Of a stretch of 64,000 nt of DNA, positions 61,101 through 64,000 are shown piece by piece. The notes below the pieces were generated by a model that saw only the letters and a program-made list of their open reading frames with translations, was not told the DNA's origin and did no database searches. Within the stretch, counting starts at the first letter, position 1; each line of letters starts with the position of its first letter. A program made the translations under genes and the position numbers. Origin of the DNA: Lingula anatina (taxonomy: Eukaryota > Brachiopoda > Lingulata > Lingulida > Lingulidae); assembly GCF_001039355.2 (NCBI RefSeq), contig NW_019775393.1, positions 348,498-412,497 of the forward strand, read 5' to 3'.

Positions 61101-63886
61101 TCTTCGATCTATTGTGAACTTTCATACATGTTGCTGCATTTGGTGTTTTCAGAAAAACCACCTGCAATCAGTCACTTTTTTAAAATAGTAAATCCATCAG
61201 CAATAATGCAGAAATTTTAGTGATTTATCTCAAAATAACTGATTTCATAACTTACCCCATACTCCACTTCTAGTCCAGCAGTTCTTGTCACTGCATTGAT
61301 CTTACACAGTTTGTTAAATGCTTGACTAAAACGATCAGTTGGAATGAAGGTATCTCCGCAGATAGCTGATTCAACCACTGCATCATACACAAATAGATAC
61401 TGATCCTGAAAACAATTATTCTATCTCATTCACCTTTACCTTGATGAAATAAGTATTTCAATGACACTCAAACACACAAGGATGGCAAAAACTCTAAAAT
61501 GTGAAATTTTAATAATTTTTGTTCTCAAGAAATATTAATAACTGTAATTGAGAACAGTTCATGCTCAATTTCTCAAGTACTAAAAGTATTAACAAAATTC
61601 TAAAATATCCATTCTTTTCTTCACAAAATTCTAAAATATCCATTCTTTTCTTACCAATGTCTGTATCATATTAACTCTCTGCTGCCTCATCTTCATCAAC
61701 TGACCAAGAATGTCCACTGTTTTTTCTTCTTGAGCTTGGTCAAGAATGATGTCCAACAAGATAAAAGTCCCAGTGCGACCAACTCCAGCACTGGAAAAAT
61801 TCACCAGGAAACGTAGCCACAGCTAAATTCAGTTATATATATACCATCCAAAATTCAAACTGGTATAACTACAGGGAATTCAATGAAAACATACTGACCT
61901 AAAATGTTTGAAGCAAATCAGGATATTAGTAATTAGGTTGAAATGAGAAAATTCTATGCTAAAAGGTAAAAATAAAAGAAACTTTTTAACATACACTCTT
62001 ATACAGACTTCTTTTTAAGCTTTTGCAATTTTACCCCTAGACAGTTTAAAAAATGTAAAGACTGTTACTTAGTCCAGTGACTGTTGCATCATGAAAAGCA
62101 TATGGTGCTAACACCAACAGAGACTGATGATGGCTTTATGTACAGATAAATCCTTCAATGTCTATACTAAAATTAATTGATTACTACCTGCAGTGAACCA
62201 TGACAGGTCCTGGCATCTGGGCACAGAAAATCTTTACACGTTTGTGAAACTGCAGAACAGAGGTGGCATACGTCGGAACTCCATGGTCTGGCCATGATGT
62301 GAAATGAAACTGCGTCACTGTGCGGGTAGTCTTTGGGTTTTCAGTCTAGGTTAAAAGATATAAACAAATTATCAATGTGTGGGATTTATGTGTTTCAAAT
62401 CATAACCAGGTCTTTGAGTATAAAACTATACACAGCATGAACATACAGATAGCTAACAGAAAAAAGTCATTCCCATTTTAACACAAAAAGGTACATCACA
62501 AAAAAAAGCTAACATTGCAATGTCTACAGTTACCAAATTTATGAAGAGATTATATCTGCCTTCCTTAATTCAACAGCTTCTTGTGCATCTAGCATGTTAT
62601 TTTATTCAAGTTCTGAATTCAAACCATGCATACAGGTTCAGCTCTTTATTTCACATTTCAATTCACAAAAAATGCTAAAAATAATAATCAAATCAATCAA
62701 TAAACAAATTTACACCTAAAACTTAAAGGTATATCTTACTGAAATTTTATATAATTTTAGGGGTTTTATTGTTAAAGAGTTCTGGACTTGGAAAAACAGA
62801 TAGCCTTGAAATTGTTAAAAATGGGGAAAATTGTTACAAAACACTGCATCGCTTTGAAATAGCCCTAATATAAATATGTATCTTGAACTTCACTCCTATA
62901 TGCTCCTTTTTGGAAATCGAACTAACCAAATATAAAGAAAAGGTTCTTATGGTGTACTCTGCCAGTTCTTCTGCCTTCTCTAAGTGCACTGTAAACATTC
63001 CATAGCTCTGTACTGTGTCTGGCCAGTACTTCTCACATTTTCTCTGTTGAGAAAAAAAATCATAAAACAATCTCTGGTAGCTTACATATTGCTTTCATAC
63101 ATCATAAACTGACAATAATATACATCTTAACAGTACTCCACTAATATAAATGCTATCAAATCACTGACCCACAAATCCGAAAAAAAAAAAAAAAAAAAAA
63201 AAAAAAACAAACTAATTTCATAGAATGTAGCAGAAGGAAATAATATTGAGAAAAAATCATACAAAATAAATGTGTATAACAAAATGGTGGATCTAATGGG
63301 AACGTACCAACAGACTCTCTCCATATGACAAGCATTTACTTGGCAGGCACACACACATGCGCATGCACACACACACTCGCACACACAAACTCAATAAGAT
63401 CAATTACTGAAAATAAATATTATAATTTTATAAAATATTATAAATATTATAACACTCACCCTTCCATCTTCCACACAGTTTGTTACCATGACCACGGTAT
63501 TAACATCCTTTTCCCATATCATACGCCAAAAATCTTCCAAGGTTGTTTCAATTGCACCTAAGTGAAACAAAATACTGGATTTATTTCTAGCTCACCGTGA
63601 TGCTGTTAACTGTTCACAAAAATTGGATGGAAGATTGTGACCTAACAAGATACCTTAAGCTGTGACATGATTGCTACAGAGGGGCAAAACATCCAAAACT
63701 CCTACTTCTATTTTTGACACAGTTTGTGGGTCAACAGCTGTTTTAAAAGCTTATATTTCAAAGGTTTCTCTTTTTTTTTTCAACAGTCAATGTTCCACAT
63801 CAATATTATATGTTACATAAATCTAAATAATTGTGATTACAGTTGTTACCTTGTGCAGCAATAAAGTAGCTGGGCTTTTTGTAACC
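58196..63886 (-). CDS. Receptor-type protein tyrosine phosphatase, intracellular D1-D2 (5' end outside window)
   Basis: Thirteen exons run right to left: 63886-63850, 63557-63460, 63043-62927, 62345-62188, 61790-61655, 61405-61256, 60948-60849, 60665-60595, 60052-59921, 59670-59536, 59215-59055, 58717-58582 and 58276-58196. Phases close to 503 residues ending FQIR and TAA. The first domain (D1) starts at YFIAAQG, has the WPD loop (SWPDHGVP) and the intact signature [10 protein letters not shown], so it should dephosphorylate phosphotyrosine. The second domain (D2) has [17 protein letters not shown] in place of WPD, and HCLDGSTKSG, where Lys replaces the catalytic Arg. It is therefore probably a pseudophosphatase, as in many receptor phosphatases. 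The ectodomain, membrane helix and start of D1 lie to the right of the window, so the subtype (R2B/K-M-T-like or alpha-like) cannot be set. Confidence 0.9.
63181..63206. repeat. Poly(A) tract
   Basis: An uninterrupted run of about 26 adenines in a phosphatase intron. Confidence 0.9.
63347..63388. repeat. Imperfect CA microsatellite
   Basis: CA repeats interrupted by TG, GC and TC, in the phosphatase intron before the exon at 63460. It creates spurious Cys-rich and Thr/His-rich open frames. Confidence 0.85.
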
Positions 63887-63955
63887 CTGGAAATAAAAAG
63901 AAAAAGTGAACATGGCAAATACAATCTATTGTATAAAATATTCGTAAAAACATAT

Positions 63956-64000
<45 letters not shown>
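63956..64000. repeat. CA microsatellite at window end
   Basis: At least 20 CA dinucleotides running to the last base of the window. Confidence 0.95.

Noticed and set aside
63127-63561. Cys-rich and Thr/His-rich frames around the CA repeat
   Set aside because: They are translations of a microsatellite and of the strand opposite a phosphatase exon.

Overview
The window is AT-rich nuclear DNA of an animal. Its genes are cut into many short exons with GT..AG introns, and every recognisable protein is a conserved metazoan one. The compact introns, the small terminal-inverted-repeat elements and the high heterozygosity suggested by near-identical contig ends fit a bilaterian invertebrate, perhaps a marine lophotrochozoan such as a mollusc. 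The sequence alone does not fix the species. No rRNA, tRNA, CRISPR, viral or bacterial-type gene was seen.

Layout, left to right: the first coding exon of a ZDHHC14/9/18-type palmitoyltransferase (-, 4030-4250); NUDT18-type Nudix hydrolase (+, 5154-7602); spliceosomal cyclophilin PPIL4 (-, 8218-13714); cytosolic acetyl-CoA acetyltransferase ACAT2 (+, 14120-17797); ESCRT-III subunit CHMP1B (-, 18392-20777); ribosome-biogenesis factor URB1 (+, 21203-48309); a CXorf65-family protein (-, 48524-50537); spliceosomal cyclophilin CWC27 (+, 50777-54966); and the two phosphatase domains of a receptor tyrosine phosphatase (-, 58196 to beyond the right edge). The outer genes alternate strictly between strands. 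This gives four head-to-head pairs with short shared promoter intervals and four tail-to-tail pairs. I reconstructed most genes exon by exon, with codon phases that close and lengths close to the human orthologues.

The middle third is unusual. One URB1 intron holds two antisense genes for single-pass membrane proteins with Thr-rich, mucin-like ectodomains and tyrosine-rich cytoplasmic tails. I do not recognise either one. The block carrying URB1 exons plus these two genes occurs twice (24688-34044 and 34046 to about 42916). The copies are bounded by single unknown bases at 24687, 34045 and 43095, and a smaller overlap surrounds another at 26714. Exon phases show that serial copies would break the URB1 reading frame. 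The simplest reading is therefore two haplotypes laid end to end by the assembler. The two versions still differ informatively: the mucin gene has a longer Thr repeat and lacks an intron in the second copy.

Two small mobile-element families are visible: a TTAA-flanked MITE (four occurrences) and a foldback element (two occurrences). The genes do not form one pathway. Shared themes are pre-mRNA splicing (PPIL4, CWC27) and ribosome assembly (URB1), otherwise ordinary housekeeping.
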